From NCBI RefSeq assembly GCF_963855985.1, contig NC_087117.1:1183001-1247000 (forward strand): a stretch of 64,000 bases of DNA. The letters are read 5' to 3'. Below, one piece after another: positions 1-10,157 of the stretch. A program made the position numbers and the translations under genes. Position 1 is the first letter of the stretch. Every line of letters begins with the position of its first letter. This DNA is from Ostrinia nubilalis (Eukaryota > Arthropoda > Insecta > Lepidoptera > Crambidae). The notes beneath the pieces are model-generated. The model had not been told where the DNA came from and did not search any database. It was given only the letters and a program-made list of their open reading frames with translations.

Positions 1-394
1 GTGGACGTCATTTGGCTGAAACGAACGAACGCATTCTGAGCAGTGGTCATGGTAGGTTAGGTTCCTATACTATCCTAAGAATTATTGATTACCTACATGG
101 CCAACATACCTTTCAGTATCTTTGGGAAGCGAAAAAAAAAGATAAATCCGGTAGATTTCTTTTCGAATTTAAACACCCGAACGCCGCACAATATTATTTC
201 TTTCTCTTTATGTCCATTTTTAAATAATACTTCGATCATAGAATTAGGTACTACAACGCACGCCAGCGTCCTGACGGGCGCGCGCGTGACACTCGACTGA
301 TATAATACCCGCCGGCGGGGCGCTTCGCTGTAGGTAATTATCGGATGTACCGCGCGGAGTGAGCCAGGCCTGTCTCTATTTAATGGACTATAAG
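1..394. other. Left edge, no gene recognised
   Basis: The first 35 bases match the end of a repeat also seen at about 25292 and 53160 (the segment around a GACGTCATTTGGCTGAAACG core). The remainder shows no exon I can support. It may be an intron of the minus-strand gene at 2121-4047 or flanking DNA. Confidence 0.4.
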
Positions 395-1158
395 TAGGGA
401 ATGCAAAACCGGTTAATCGGAAACCGAAAAATCGGAAAAACCGCCCTTTTTCGACCAATTCTAAAACCGGTTTTAAAAATCGAAACCCGGATTTAAATCG
501 GTTTTTCTATCTGTCTGTATACACGTAACAAATTCCATAAATAAGCAATATCATTTTATTATAATATAACCTGGGTATTTTGATATTTGACGAATATTTG
601 GTTATTTTACAATTTATAACTTGGCAACATTGTCACTTGGTTACTCCGTCGTTTACCTTTGAACGGGGAATCCCCGATAATTATTTAAGACTCGTACCGC
701 CCGCGCCCGCCACCTGACATGACCCACCCCGCGATTCAGATAGTTGGTGATTATTGCAGTGAATAATTAACCTAATGTGTGAGTGAATTGAACAGTTTTT
801 ATTTCTGAACTAGCGGCCGCCCGCGACTTCGTACGCGTGGATCCCGTTTTACCACCTTCATCTATCTTACGCGGTTTAGATTTTTTCATACAAATGTTTT
901 TTCCCGCTAACTCCCGTTCCCGTGGGAATTTTGGAAAATCCTGTTCTAGCTAAGCTTTAAGTTTACTAAGGTACCTGCATGCCAAATTTCAAGCGTCTAA
1001 CTTAAGCGGTTTAGGTTTTTCATATAAAAGGATTTTCCCACTAATTCCGGTTCCCGTGGGAATTCTTAAGTATACTATAACCTGCCCAGGAGTATGAAGG
1101 ATAATTGTACCAAGTTTCGTTAAAATCCGTCGAGTAGTTTTTGTTTCTATAAGGAACA

Positions 1159-1201
<43 letters not shown>

Positions 1202-1923
1202 GGACAGACAGACAGACAAAAATTTTACTGATTGCATTTTTGGTATCAGTATCGATCACTAATCACCCCCTGATAGTTATTTTGAAAATATATTTCATGT
1301 ACAGAATTGACTTCTCTACAGATTTATTATAAGTATAGATAGATTGTTTTGAACATTGAATCTCATTTATTTGCGATATCTGCAGAATCTTATTACTGTA
1401 ATACTTAGTGTATTGAAATTTGACAGAAATACCACCTAACGTTCACAAATAAAGCTTTTTACATTATATTCTACTTTTTAATTTAAGATATTGCTTATAT
1501 CAATCGTAATTGTAAACAAATGCGTTTTTGATGTACATTACGTAGTACATGGTGGTAATTATCAAAATACTAAACCGACAGAGTAATGAATTTTAAAAAC
1601 GTATTCGTTGACCATTATTATTACGTACAATTGAGATAAACTACCATCCTTTGAGTTAAATTTAGCTTATTCATTATGCATTATGTGCCTATAATGCCTA
1701 ATGAATAAGCTCAATTTATCAAAACTGTTATAATAACCCTCTCTTAAATAATGTAATCTTACACAAAACGGACAGGACGTAACAAATCGCTGTATGTAAC
1801 TACTAGTTGATTGAAAAAAAAAATAGAACGATAATAACCGATTAAAAACCGAAAACCGGTTTTTTTTCTTGGAAACCGAAAAAAAAATCGGTTTTTGATA
1901 AACTTTCGGTTTTGCATACCCTA
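395..1923. mobile_element. Non-autonomous hAT-like DNA transposon
   Basis: The ends are inverted: TAGGGAATGCAAAACC on the left and the complement of TAGGGTATGCAAAACC on the right. They are flanked by the 8-bp direct repeat ACTATAAG at 387-394 and 1924-1931, the target-duplication length typical of hAT elements. Both subterminal regions are rich in AACCGGTTTT-type words in opposite orientation. No transposase ORF is visible. The interior carries a (GACA)n microsatellite and a repeat shared with about 39520-39570, so it is a composite. Confidence 0.75.
1160..1219. repeat. (GACA)n microsatellite
   Basis: About 14 tandem GACA units with occasional GACG variants. The Ser/Val/Cys-rich ORFs read through it on the minus strand are artefacts of the repeat. 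Confidence 0.9.
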
Positions 1924-2120
1924 ACTATAAGCCAATATAGGTCTCATTAGTGGTGGACATTTGGACCACTTTTGGTCATTGTCCTTTGCTAAAATGTAGC
2001 AAGTGTAATAATTTATCAAGGGCACATGATTGGAAAGAAATGACTGAAAAAATATTAAGCTTTTTTAAAAACAGGTAAGAGAAGTTTAGACTTGAAACTT
2101 TTTCACATAACAAAAATAAA

Positions 2121-4047
2121 TCAAAAACATTTGAACCCACCCTCTTCACATTTGCTCTTGAAAATGTATTCTTTAGAGATCCTTTCATAGAGATCTCTAA
2201 ACTCTATGATGGGCAGGTCCACCCCGAAGTGTTTGAAGAGGCCTAACAGGCCTTGCAGCACTGAGTTTATCACTGTGTCCTGTAATAAAATTACGTATGT
2301 CGTCAAAGTCAAAAATACCTTTATTTGTATAGACTTAAGACTGGTTTGCACCATCTTATATTACTTTACGTGTATAGTTTTAAGTCCCTTTGTTCTGTTT
2401 TTTATTTTTTTCTTTTTGTGTCAAATAAAGTTTTTCTTTCTTTCTTCTTTCTTTAATTTTAACAAACAATTTCAACGTACCGTGTTCTTGTTAGACTCCA
2501 GTAAGTTTAAGTATATCCTCCATATTCTCGTTGCTGATTCTGTCACCAACTCGGGGTGGAATTCTGCTATCACACCTGTAATCATTAAATGTTAAACTGC
2601 CTGCAGTGTGTGTCCTCCGAGATATGTATGTTTTATGAGGAAGGATGGAGGTTTGTTACTCGTTCACAGAAAACTTACCGAGTAATTAAGATGCTGAACG
2701 GATTTTAATAAAACTTTAGTGTTATTGTTATGTATCAGTAGCTAATCGCTAGCGATTGCGTAAAAAATGTACGATTTTTAGTCCTTGAAAGTCATCCCTA
2801 GGGGCGCGCACAATTATTGTGCTTACCATGAGTTTACTTTAGGTGTGCTCGCTAGCGAATACGTAAAAATTACATTGAATGTATCACAGATTGTGCAGCG
2901 CCCTTAGCGGCTACTTTCAAGAACTAAAATCTTCAGTCTTTCTGCGACAAACAGACTTGGAAGCGAGTGAAGCCACGGGCAATAGCTAGTCATACATACC
3001 TACAAGCACAGCCAGCTGTGTCTTGCTAGTGCTCGAGTCTTGCAGTTCTGTGATAAGTCGTTGCGCGTCACGCGCTCCCTCCGCCGATTGACGTGCAACG
3101 CGCGCCAAGCACGACAGCGCGTCCTTGCGGATGTTTGGCGTGTAGGAGAGAAGACAGAGCTGTAACACAAGAGAGACACAGCTGTAACACAAGTTAACAC
3201 AGCTGTAACATAAGGAGACACGGCTGTAACACAAGGACACAACATGCACTGCACGGAATGGCGCCAGTGTGAATTATGTGATTTATAATTATGCATTTGA
3301 GTGTTTTATATCAAATACATTATTTGAACCTGTACACTTACCGTGACAATGTTTTCAAACAGATGCTCTGGCTGACATTTGTCAACAATTTCACCAATTA
3401 GCTTGAAGGCATCACTTATAGGCTTGCTCCAAGCTGCATCGTTACGTTTAGCAGATATGGTATCGAACAGAGACACTGGCTTGAAGAATAGTGTGCTGGT
3501 TACCCAATCTGAAAACAAAATATTTATTTTACATATATTTATACAAATTGTACTGTATGGCCTAGTAATTAAAAGATAGGATTTTACAGCAAAAATGTCT
3601 TGTTGGATGTTTGGTTGACAGTGTTCATCCATCCTTAACCTTTACCCACCTAACTCTTACCTGGAGTCTCTCAGACTCCTCTCTTCTCAGGACTCTAGAT
3701 AAATAACTAAGTTGTCAAAAGGCAAATTAAGTTAAAAATGTAATTTTTAGTGTTTTATAAAAAAAATAGGCATAAACAATTTACGACATTGAGTTTTGTC
3801 AAAAAAAGTCTAAATCTCTTGCAGCACATTCAACGAATTAGAACAAGAAACAAATTCACCGGAGTCTGAGAGACTCCCGAGTGGTTAAGGGTCAAATAAA
3901 CTATTTAAAAATATATTGGTACCAACCCAATTCAAACGGAGCCAGGTCTTCTTTCAACGCGACCTCTGCAGTCTTCAGCACTTTGATGAAGAGCTTGACG
4001 TCCGGATTCTTCGGATACCCGTCTACTAGTCGTTCCCACTCCTCCAT
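2121..4047 (-). CDS. DNA-PKcs-like N-terminal region, five exons
   Basis: Five minus-strand exons join with correct phases: 4047-3927, 3508-3342, 3159-3000, 2575-2481 and 2279-about 2141. They give about 227 residues of Leu-rich helical-repeat protein. The start at 4047 follows an in-frame stop in the leader. My recollection of human DNA-PKcs residues of roughly 50-260 aligns in order, with similar spacing and similar local patterns (for example a VLVGVIAEFHPE stretch for its LLGLLGEVHPSE). That is a by-eye match, not a search. The last exon either ends at a stop at 2123-2121 or splices at GTGGGT (2140) toward exons left of the window; a truncated gene is possible. The gene is divergent from Ide, about 6 kb away. 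If correct, it belongs to a nuclear kinase of non-homologous end joining. Confidence 0.45.
2141..2279 (-). CDS. DNA-PKcs-like exon 5 (3' end uncertain)
   Basis: Acceptor TTTATTACAG. It starts DTVINSVLQGLLGLFKHF and continues to a Lys/Glu-rich end. Either a GTGGGT donor at 2140 is used or translation stops at 2123-2121. Confidence 0.45.
2481..2575 (-). CDS. DNA-PKcs-like exon 4
   Basis: Acceptor ATTACAG, donor GTACGT. It encodes VIAEFHPELVTESATRIWR and a Leu/Asn-rich tail. Phase 1 in, phase 0 out. Confidence 0.5.
3000..3159 (-). CDS. DNA-PKcs-like exon 3
   Basis: Begins LCLLSYTPNIRKDAL after a TTGTGTTACAG acceptor and ends at a GTATGT donor, leaving one base that completes Gly with exon 4. 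The acceptor lies in a short tandem repeat that offers several equivalent AG sites. Confidence 0.5.
3151..3243. repeat. Minisatellite duplicating an acceptor site
   Basis: Four imperfect units of about 21 bases built around GCTGTAACACAAG. On the minus strand each unit supplies a TTGTGTTACAG acceptor-like word, and the innermost is the predicted exon 3 acceptor. Confidence 0.7.
3342..3508 (-). CDS. DNA-PKcs-like exon 2
   Basis: Acceptor TTTTGTTTTCAG, donor GTAAGT. It encodes a segment running from DWVTSTLFFKPVSLF to HLFENIVT. It has the best splice sites of this gene, and the phase fits both neighbours. Confidence 0.6.
3927..4047 (-). CDS. DNA-PKcs-like exon 1
   Basis: Begins MEEWERLVDGYPKNP and ends in phase 1 at a GTTGGT donor. 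The one leftover base completes an Asp codon with exon 2. An in-frame TAG a few codons upstream supports this start. Confidence 0.5.
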
Positions 4048-4099
4048 ATTTTGGAACTACGGAGCGCCTATTTCTAAAGGATAAAAATTTAAAATAACA

Positions 4100-4880
4100 T
4101 TGAGACCAGTATTACAGATTTAAAAACAAATAGGTACCTTACATACTTTTTTAAATGTCTAATGTATTATTATTATTCTGTCTAATGGCTTCAATGGTGC
4201 GAATTAAAAAAGTTATCTTTTAATTTTACCTACCCGCATAATAATATCATTAAGTGCTGGATAACTTAATTACTCGGTACCTAATACAAGTAATTTTAAT
4301 GCTAAGAACAAGTTGAAACTTGTGTTAGAAGTTTAAAATATTTTCATGTTAGTTGAAACATGTTTCCTTAACTACTCACATGGGTAATAATGATTTAAAA
4401 TCAACGCTTTTTATGGAGCACAAATACAAGTGAAAACTTAGCGCAAAAATTATTGTAAATTCAAATTATTTTGCACAAACAAACAAAACACCGGTCATTT
4501 GCAATCACAAATTTGACAGTTGCATTTTTTTAAATGAAAGTTACAGATTTGGACAAGTCGTCCATATGTACAGCCCCTAGTTTATAAATTGAAAATGATT
4601 TTCATTATTATTTGCTTATTAAAAATTATAATAATTGTGATTTTTAGCTTGTGCGTACATACAACAAGAAACAAAGAAAAAACACGGTGGGAAATGAAGA
4701 TTACGATAAGTAACATCTCCAAGGCCATAAAGATTTCAAAACGTAACATGCGTTGAACGACACGACGGACACGTATAATGCTACCGAATTTAAAAGTAGC
4801 ACTATTCATTCAATTCTATAGCAACGCAATGATCAATACATTTTGTTAACTTATTGTCGCTGTCAGTCAACGCTGTCAAT
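4100..4880. other. Divergent intergenic segment
   Basis: AT-rich sequence with no supported exon. A 75-codon minus-strand ORF (4809-4582) is hydrophobic and ends in a low-complexity tail; I do not consider it a gene. The promoter of the minus-strand gene is expected here, but no specific element can be identified. Confidence 0.4.
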
Positions 4881-4892
4881 GAAATGTCAATT

Positions 4893-7800
4893 CCAGTGTT
4901 GCCAGAAGGTTACTTTTGTAACCTTTTAGGTTACTTTTGAACTGCATTGGTTACTTTTAGGTTACACTAGTGAAAAGGTTATTTTTAGGTGATTTTTCAG
5001 AAATTGTAGAAGGGTCATTCCACAAAAATATGTCAACTCTTAGTCCGCGCCACATTTCACATGAAATATTTGTTAATATTTTGTTCCAAAATTGTTAAAT
5101 AACAGCTCGCAATGTGCTTTATTCATCACCCATTAATATTTTTTGAAACTATTTTTAAAACATCTTAAATTCCTTTTGAATGACCCAAAACGTCATTCCC
5201 TAGGCATGTCCGTACTCCAAAAGTTTGTGTTTTGGGACCCACAATTATAAAAACATCAACTTTATCCTTTGTTTTAATTAACGAATAATCTATTTAAATG
5301 TATATTACACCAAATTCTATTAATATTTTGCGGTTTCAATAAACAATAATTTGATTTTCTTTAGTTGAAAAAGAGTCTACAGCTTTTAGCGTCATTCCCT
5401 CGCCACGGACTGATTTTATAATTTTTTGCGCTTTAATATGTATTTAGAGTGAATGACATTTAGTTGAGTTTAAAGTACGATACGAACGCACGCACACGCG
5501 CGAGCACCACGCACACGCGCGAGGACTGGATGTCACAATCCACATGGCAGCTGATCAACGACCGTAGAGAGCTGCACCTAAAGTTGCTACAAACCACCGA
5601 CGTGCAACTTATAGCCACCCTCAGACAGCAGCAACGCCAGATGCGCAGGAAAATCTACCGCAGCACGCGGAAAGACAAAAGACTGTGGGCTGACGGGGTT
5701 GCTGATAATGCCCAACTCGCTGCTAACACTGGCAATCTGAGAGAGCTGAACAAAGCGACAAAAATCTTGGCAGGAAGTAGTAGACCAAAGAAGAAGCCTC
5801 TTAAGTCAAGTGACGGGCAGCTTATTGTGACGTCTGAGGGGCAACTGAAACGATGGCGTGAACACTTTCAGGAGGTCTTCCGCCCTACCTTGACTGCAGC
5901 CACCAACACGCCTGAGCCACCGCAGCACACCTCTACTCCACCTAGGCTGCTCGACATCAATGTGGAACCACCATCACGCGACGAAGTGGCCAAGGCTATC
6001 CTGTCCCTCAAAATTGGCAAGGCCCCAGGACTCGACCTTGTCACCGCAGAAATGCTGAGAGTCGACGTAAACTCCGCCGCCGACGTCCTGACACCTCTAA
6101 TCGAAAACATCTGGATGGAAGAGGAACTCCCAGACGACTGGAATAAGGGGCTTTTAATTACTGTGCCAAAGAAAGGGGACCTAAGCCAGTGTAGCAATTG
6201 GAGAGGTATCACTTTGCTCTCGATACCGTCAAAGGTTTTCTGCAAGATTATCTTGGATAGGTTATCGGGGGCCGTTGAACCTCTTTTGCGTAGGGAACAG
6301 GCTGGCTTCCGCCCGAACCGCTCGTGCACCGACCAGATCAATACTTTGCGTATCATCTTGGAGCAGGCATCAGAATGGCAAAGGGAAGTCTATCTTACCT
6401 TTGTAGACTTTGAAAAAGCCTTTGATACGCTAAAGTGGGCAAGCATATTATGGTCGCGACTCGCTGACATTGGTGTCCCGCCGAAAATTATCGATCTATT
6501 GAATACCATCTACAAGAAATATTCTTGTAAAGTCACTCACGACGGCCTCATCTCCGAAGACATTGAGGTGCATGCGGGCGTCCGGCAAGGCTGCCTGCTT
6601 TCGCCGCTTCTCTTTCTGGTAGTCTTGGATGGAGTCATGTGTCGTGCATATCAAAACCAACGGCGTGGAATAGAGTTTGGTATAATCGGAGTCTTAGAAG
6701 ACTTAGATTATGCCGATGACCTCTGTTTGCTGAGCCACACGCATCACGATATGCAATCCAAAATTGATGACCTACATCGAGAGGCGGGCATCACGGGGCT
6801 CAAAATTAACTGCCGGAAGACCCAAGAGATGCGATCTGGAGTGAGGAATTGCACACCATTACGGATTGGTGCAGAGGATGTGGAACGTGTCCACAATTTT
6901 ACCTACCTCGGGAGCGTCGTGTCAGAGACTGGAGGTACCGAAGAGGACATCACTTCGCGCATTGCCAAGGCTAGAGCCACCTTCGCACAACTTCGCCCCG
7001 TATGGCAGTCACGGAAACTGACCCGAAGGGTCAAGATCAAAATTTTCGGGTCCAACGTTAAATCCGTGCTGCTCTATGGGTGTGAAACGTGGAAGGTCAC
7101 CAAGGTCATCTCGCACCAGCTGCAGGTCTTCGTCAACCGCTGCCTTCGCCGAATTCTCGGCATATACTGGCCTGAGAAAATCTCCAACGTCGAGCTATTG
7201 GAACGCTGCCACGAAATTCCGATCGACCAGCAGATCAAGCGCCGCAAGTGGAACTGGATTGGCCACACTCTCCGAAGGGATCCCGATCACATCCCCAAGC
7301 AGGCTCTGGATTGGAACCCCCAAGGAAAGCGCAAACGTGGTCGCCCCAAGCAAACTTGGCGGCGCACTGTGGCAGACGAGGCGAAGAAGATCGGCAAGAC
7401 TTGGAGCGAGATCAAACACTTAGCTCAAGACCGAACGCGATGGAGGACTGTTGTGGACGCCCTCTGCCCCATCTAGGGGACATAGGACCATAAGTCAAGT
7501 TAAAAAAGTTACGGACAAAATGACGTCGAAAATATACAGATTTTTATGGAATGACCCAGAATTAACTTTTACAAGTTATTCAGTAAAAAATATTAATAGT
7601 GACAATTTAAAAATTATGTCATAAACTGCATTTAAACATGAATTTGATTTATTATTTGTTAAAAAAAATGAGTTTTAGCGAATGTTTTTCGATAATAAAA
7701 CGCAAATCCAGGAAAGGTTTTTATATGACCGGTCATTTTTCGGTCTTCATGGAATGGTCAAAATTTCGAATTTAGGTTAAAAATAGATAGATAGATTGAT

Positions 7801-7915
7801 GATCAATTGTATTCATTTTCGTTCCGCATCGTATGAAGGTTACTTTTTATTCAAAAAGGTTACATTTTTTAATATTTTCTGGTAATTTCTGACAAGACCC
7901 TACTGGCAACACTGG
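4893..7915 (+). mobile_element. TIR-bounded element containing a non-LTR RT ORF
   Basis: The left end reads CCAGTGTTGCCAG and the right end is its exact complement, CTGGCAACACTGG. Both are flanked by TCAATT (4887-4892 and 7916-7921), so the whole 3,023-bp block inserted as a unit with a 6-bp target duplication. Subterminal AGGTTACTTTT words occur at both ends. The only long ORF inside is a reverse transcriptase, so this is either a non-autonomous DNA transposon hit by a retrotransposon or an unusual composite. The superfamily is not assigned. Confidence 0.7.
5464..7476 (+). CDS. Non-LTR retrotransposon reverse transcriptase
   Basis: A 670-codon open frame (first ATG at 5527) holds the RT fingers and palm in order: GKAPGLDLVTAEML near residue 185, LITVPKKGDLSQCSNWRG near 230, AGFRPNRSCTDQI near 280, FVDFEKAFDTL near 315, the VRQGCLLSPLLF box near 375 and the catalytic YADD near 418. 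The C-terminus has the Trp/Arg-rich IGHTLRRDP and GKRKRGRPKQTWRR segments typical of RTE-like endonuclease/RT proteins. The N-terminal endonuclease is absent, so the copy is 5' truncated. The frame has no stop, which indicates a young insertion. Unlike the AT-rich surroundings, it is GC-balanced. Confidence 0.85.
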   Translation: MSLKYDTNARTRASTTHTREDWMSQSTWQLINDRRELHLKLLQTTDVQLIATLRQQQRQMRRKIYRSTRKDKRLWADGVADNAQLAANTGNLRELNKATKILAGSSRPKKKPLKSSDGQLIVTSEGQLKRWREHFQEVFRPTLTAATNTPEPPQHTSTPPRLLDINVEPPSRDEVAKAILSLKIGKAPGLDLVTAEMLRVDVNSAADVLTPLIENIWMEEELPDDWNKGLLITVPKKGDLSQCSNWRGITLLSIPSKVFCKIILDRLSGAVEPLLRREQAGFRPNRSCTDQINTLRIILEQASEWQREVYLTFVDFEKAFDTLKWASILWSRLADIGVPPKIIDLLNTIYKKYSCKVTHDGLISEDIEVHAGVRQGCLLSPLLFLVVLDGVMCRAYQNQRRGIEFGIIGVLEDLDYADDLCLLSHTHHDMQSKIDDLHREAGITGLKINCRKTQEMRSGVRNCTPLRIGAEDVERVHNFTYLGSVVSETGGTEEDITSRIAKARATFAQLRPVWQSRKLTRRVKIKIFGSNVKSVLLYGCETWKVTKVISHQLQVFVNRCLRRILGIYWPEKISNVELLERCHEIPIDQQIKRRKWNWIGHTLRRDPDHIPKQALDWNPQGKRKRGRPKQTWRRTVADEAKKIGKTWSEIKHLAQDRTRWRTVVDALCPI

Positions 7916-7921
7916 TCAATT

Positions 7922-9125
7922 CGTCAGAAATAATTCGTCATTCATTTACAAAATTTAATCGAAATTAGGTTATTTAAAATTGTGACTAGATAATAAATTA
8001 TCCAAGCTGGCATCAAGAAGGATACTTTTCGTGGGCATCCACAGCTTTTCTCCGACGTTGTCGTATCGCGCTCCATTTAATAGGTTAGGATTTATGTTTC
8101 AAGTTTGAAAAAGTATAACTTTTTAAATCTTTTGTGTGCTTTTAGTACTTTAGTGCGTTCTGTGCTCGTAGACTATTCACCCTAGTGTTTAAAATTTGAG
8201 GTAAGGCCAACCCTTTCCTATGTCTATTCCTACAACTGCAGTAATAACATCTAACATTTACAATATTCTATGTTCTCTTAAATTTTGAGAATAAACTCAC
8301 TTAATTTCCTTTGTTAAACTCACGCAAGTTATTATAGGTCTCTAAGGCAAATATTAACGAAAAAACATTTGTGTTAACACTGTAAAATAGTTCAGTTAAC
8401 TTTAACCAAACATGTTTGTGGCTCACTTCAGTTATGTGGTGATACATCATATTCAAGATTCACTTTGACAGTTGCATGCACTTGATTTTGATTCAGTCAC
8501 CATCTTCTATTCCATTAATCAATACACTATCAGTGTTCACCTGTTGAGAGCCATTATCAATTAAAAGGTAAACATTTTTATTTCATTGTTTTTGTCTCCG
8601 TACCAAATTAAAAAGCTTTTTTGTCCTTTTAAATTAAGTGTTAAAGCTTGTTTGTCCTTCTGAATGAAAGCTATAGTAGTTTTCAGTGAGTAAACCATTA
8701 ATTTTCTATCAAGTATTGATTTTTCCATCAAAGTAATGAAATATCAAATATGGTTCTAATATTAACTGCGTTGCTTCTAGTTCCAAGGTTAAACGCTTTT
8801 GAATACACTTAATATTATTCCTAAAAGTCCATATAGATTTCAGTTAACTAAAGAAATAGGATTTTAGTAAGTTACATTATAATCAGGAATTATTCATTAT
8901 TAATTTGTGTCGAAAGATAAACCTACACTCGAATTAAGAATCTTCATCTCTTTATGAAGTCAGTGAAAGTCCTTTTTAAGACTTGTGCTTCAAAGGTTGA
9001 AAAATTAGAAACTCCAGATAATTATATAATTTTACTTGAATCTGGCTATAATGTGTAAAATTACATAAAGCCACTGTTTTATTTAGGTCTTAAATTAATA
9101 CTTTCAAAAATATGGAGCATAACAT
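7922..9125. other. Upstream region of Ide
   Basis: No coding exon is supported. At about 8150-8200 a short stretch ends in TTTGAG followed by GTAAGG, a plausible donor of a non-coding first exon that would splice to the AG at 9999-10000. This is a guess. The promoter cannot be pinpointed. Confidence 0.3.
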
Positions 9126-9239
9126 TGCTGTCAGTTCTAAAGGATGTATGTCAAATATAAATGTAAATATTATACATACAGTTTTTTGTGTCTCCTGAAA
9201 ACCTACTGGTATAACATACATCCTTTTGAACTGACAGCG
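9126..9239. repeat. Small palindromic MITE
   Basis: The ends form an inverted repeat: GCTGTCAGTTCTAAAGGATG on the left and its near complement at about 9218-9239. The insert is about 114 bases. Confidence 0.65.
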
Positions 9240-9332
9240 ATGATAATATAGATCCTTAGCAAACCTTCCCTCACTACAACAAACATTTCAAAATCAAAAT
9301 TGAGTTCCTTGCTCATTGAGTCCTTACCTCAC

Positions 9333-9393
9333 TGTCCCCTCCTTACACCAATGTTCAGTGTTGGCACTTCAACATGACATCACCATAGTGCCT
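9333..9393 (+). pseudogene. Decayed duplicate of Ide exon 1 start
   Basis: The segment TTGGCACTTCAACATGAC at 9361-9378 matches CTGGCACTCCAACATGAC, which spans the Ide start codon (10012-10029). A pyrimidine-rich TGTCCCC precedes both. In the copy the frame reads Met-Thr-Ser-Pro then TAG, so it cannot initiate the enzyme. It is the first of several local exon duplicates in this gene. Confidence 0.6.
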
Positions 9394-9671
9394 GTACTAA
9401 AATCATGTGTTCGTTCATGAAATCATGAGGCGGTCTGCCTCGGGTCAGGGGGTGACAACAGTCGTGCAGAATAGTACTCACTGGTGCATCTGCATGGCAA
9501 GGCTGGTCATGATTATATAGCTCATTCGTACTAACATCTTTCATCTTCGAATCGGTAACCCAAAATCATGCTTGTCGATCGCCCCGAGTGCCAACCCATG
9601 CAACACTGCCACTGGGGTCCAGGCCCTAAGTCAGTACAACCGTGAAGAATGAGTTCGGTTAATCGAGGTTC

Positions 9672-9955
9672 TTTTTTTTTTTTTTTTTTTTTTTTTTATA
9701 TCCTTGCACATTTTACACTGCGCCTCTAGTCCCAAACTAAGCAAAGCTTGTACTATGGGTACTAGACGACGGGATAAACATACTTAAATACTTTTTTTTT
9801 TTGTAAATACATACATATTATACATAGAAAACACCCAGACCCGTCACAGAAATTAAAATTCATCATTTCAATTTCTGCCCGGCCGGGAATCGAACCCGGG
9901 ACCTCTCGGCATAGTAGTCCGTTCTGAACCACTACACCAAACGGCCGACAAATAT
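9672..9955 (-). mobile_element. tRNA-derived SINE, minus strand
   Basis: The minus-strand head has pol III boxes: a TGGTGTAGTGGTTC A box and a GGTTCGATTCCC B box. The body ends in a long A tail, seen here as T23. It lies just upstream of the first Ide coding exon. Confidence 0.85.
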
Positions 9956-10026
9956 TCGATTTTATTCCGATTCTACTGTACTACAAACCCGTTGTCCCCA
10001 GCCTGAACCGTCGCTGGCACTCCAAC

Positions 10027-10157
10027 ATGACGTCACCGCAATGCTCGCCGCGGCACCCGCCGGGGCGGAGCGCGCCTCGCCCGCCGCCCGCCGCGCCCGC
10101 GGTCCTGAAGAGATACGACGACATCGTCAAGTCGCAGGAGGATAAGCGGGAATACAG
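10027..10157 (+). CDS. Ide: Ide exon 1 (start)
   Basis: Begins [13 protein letters not shown] and runs through a Pro/Ala-rich stretch to [12 protein letters not shown], the conserved entry to the M16 domain. Donor GTACGT, phase 2. The first ATG in frame is used. The frame is open further upstream into the SINE, but an acceptor-like CCCCAG at 9995-10000 suggests the exon begins there. Confidence 0.8.

Noticed and set aside
989..1259. Ser/Val/Cys-rich ORFs on the minus strand
   Set aside because: They are translations of the (GACA)n microsatellite.
4582..4809. A 75-codon hydrophobic minus-strand ORF as a membrane protein
   Set aside because: No splice or start context stands out, and the C-terminal third is low-complexity Ile/Lys/Asn from AT-rich DNA.
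9860..9955. A genuine tRNA gene
   Set aside because: It has A and B box similarity but no full cloverleaf that I could fold, and it continues into a SINE body with an A tail. The copy at 10427-10675 shares the whole body.
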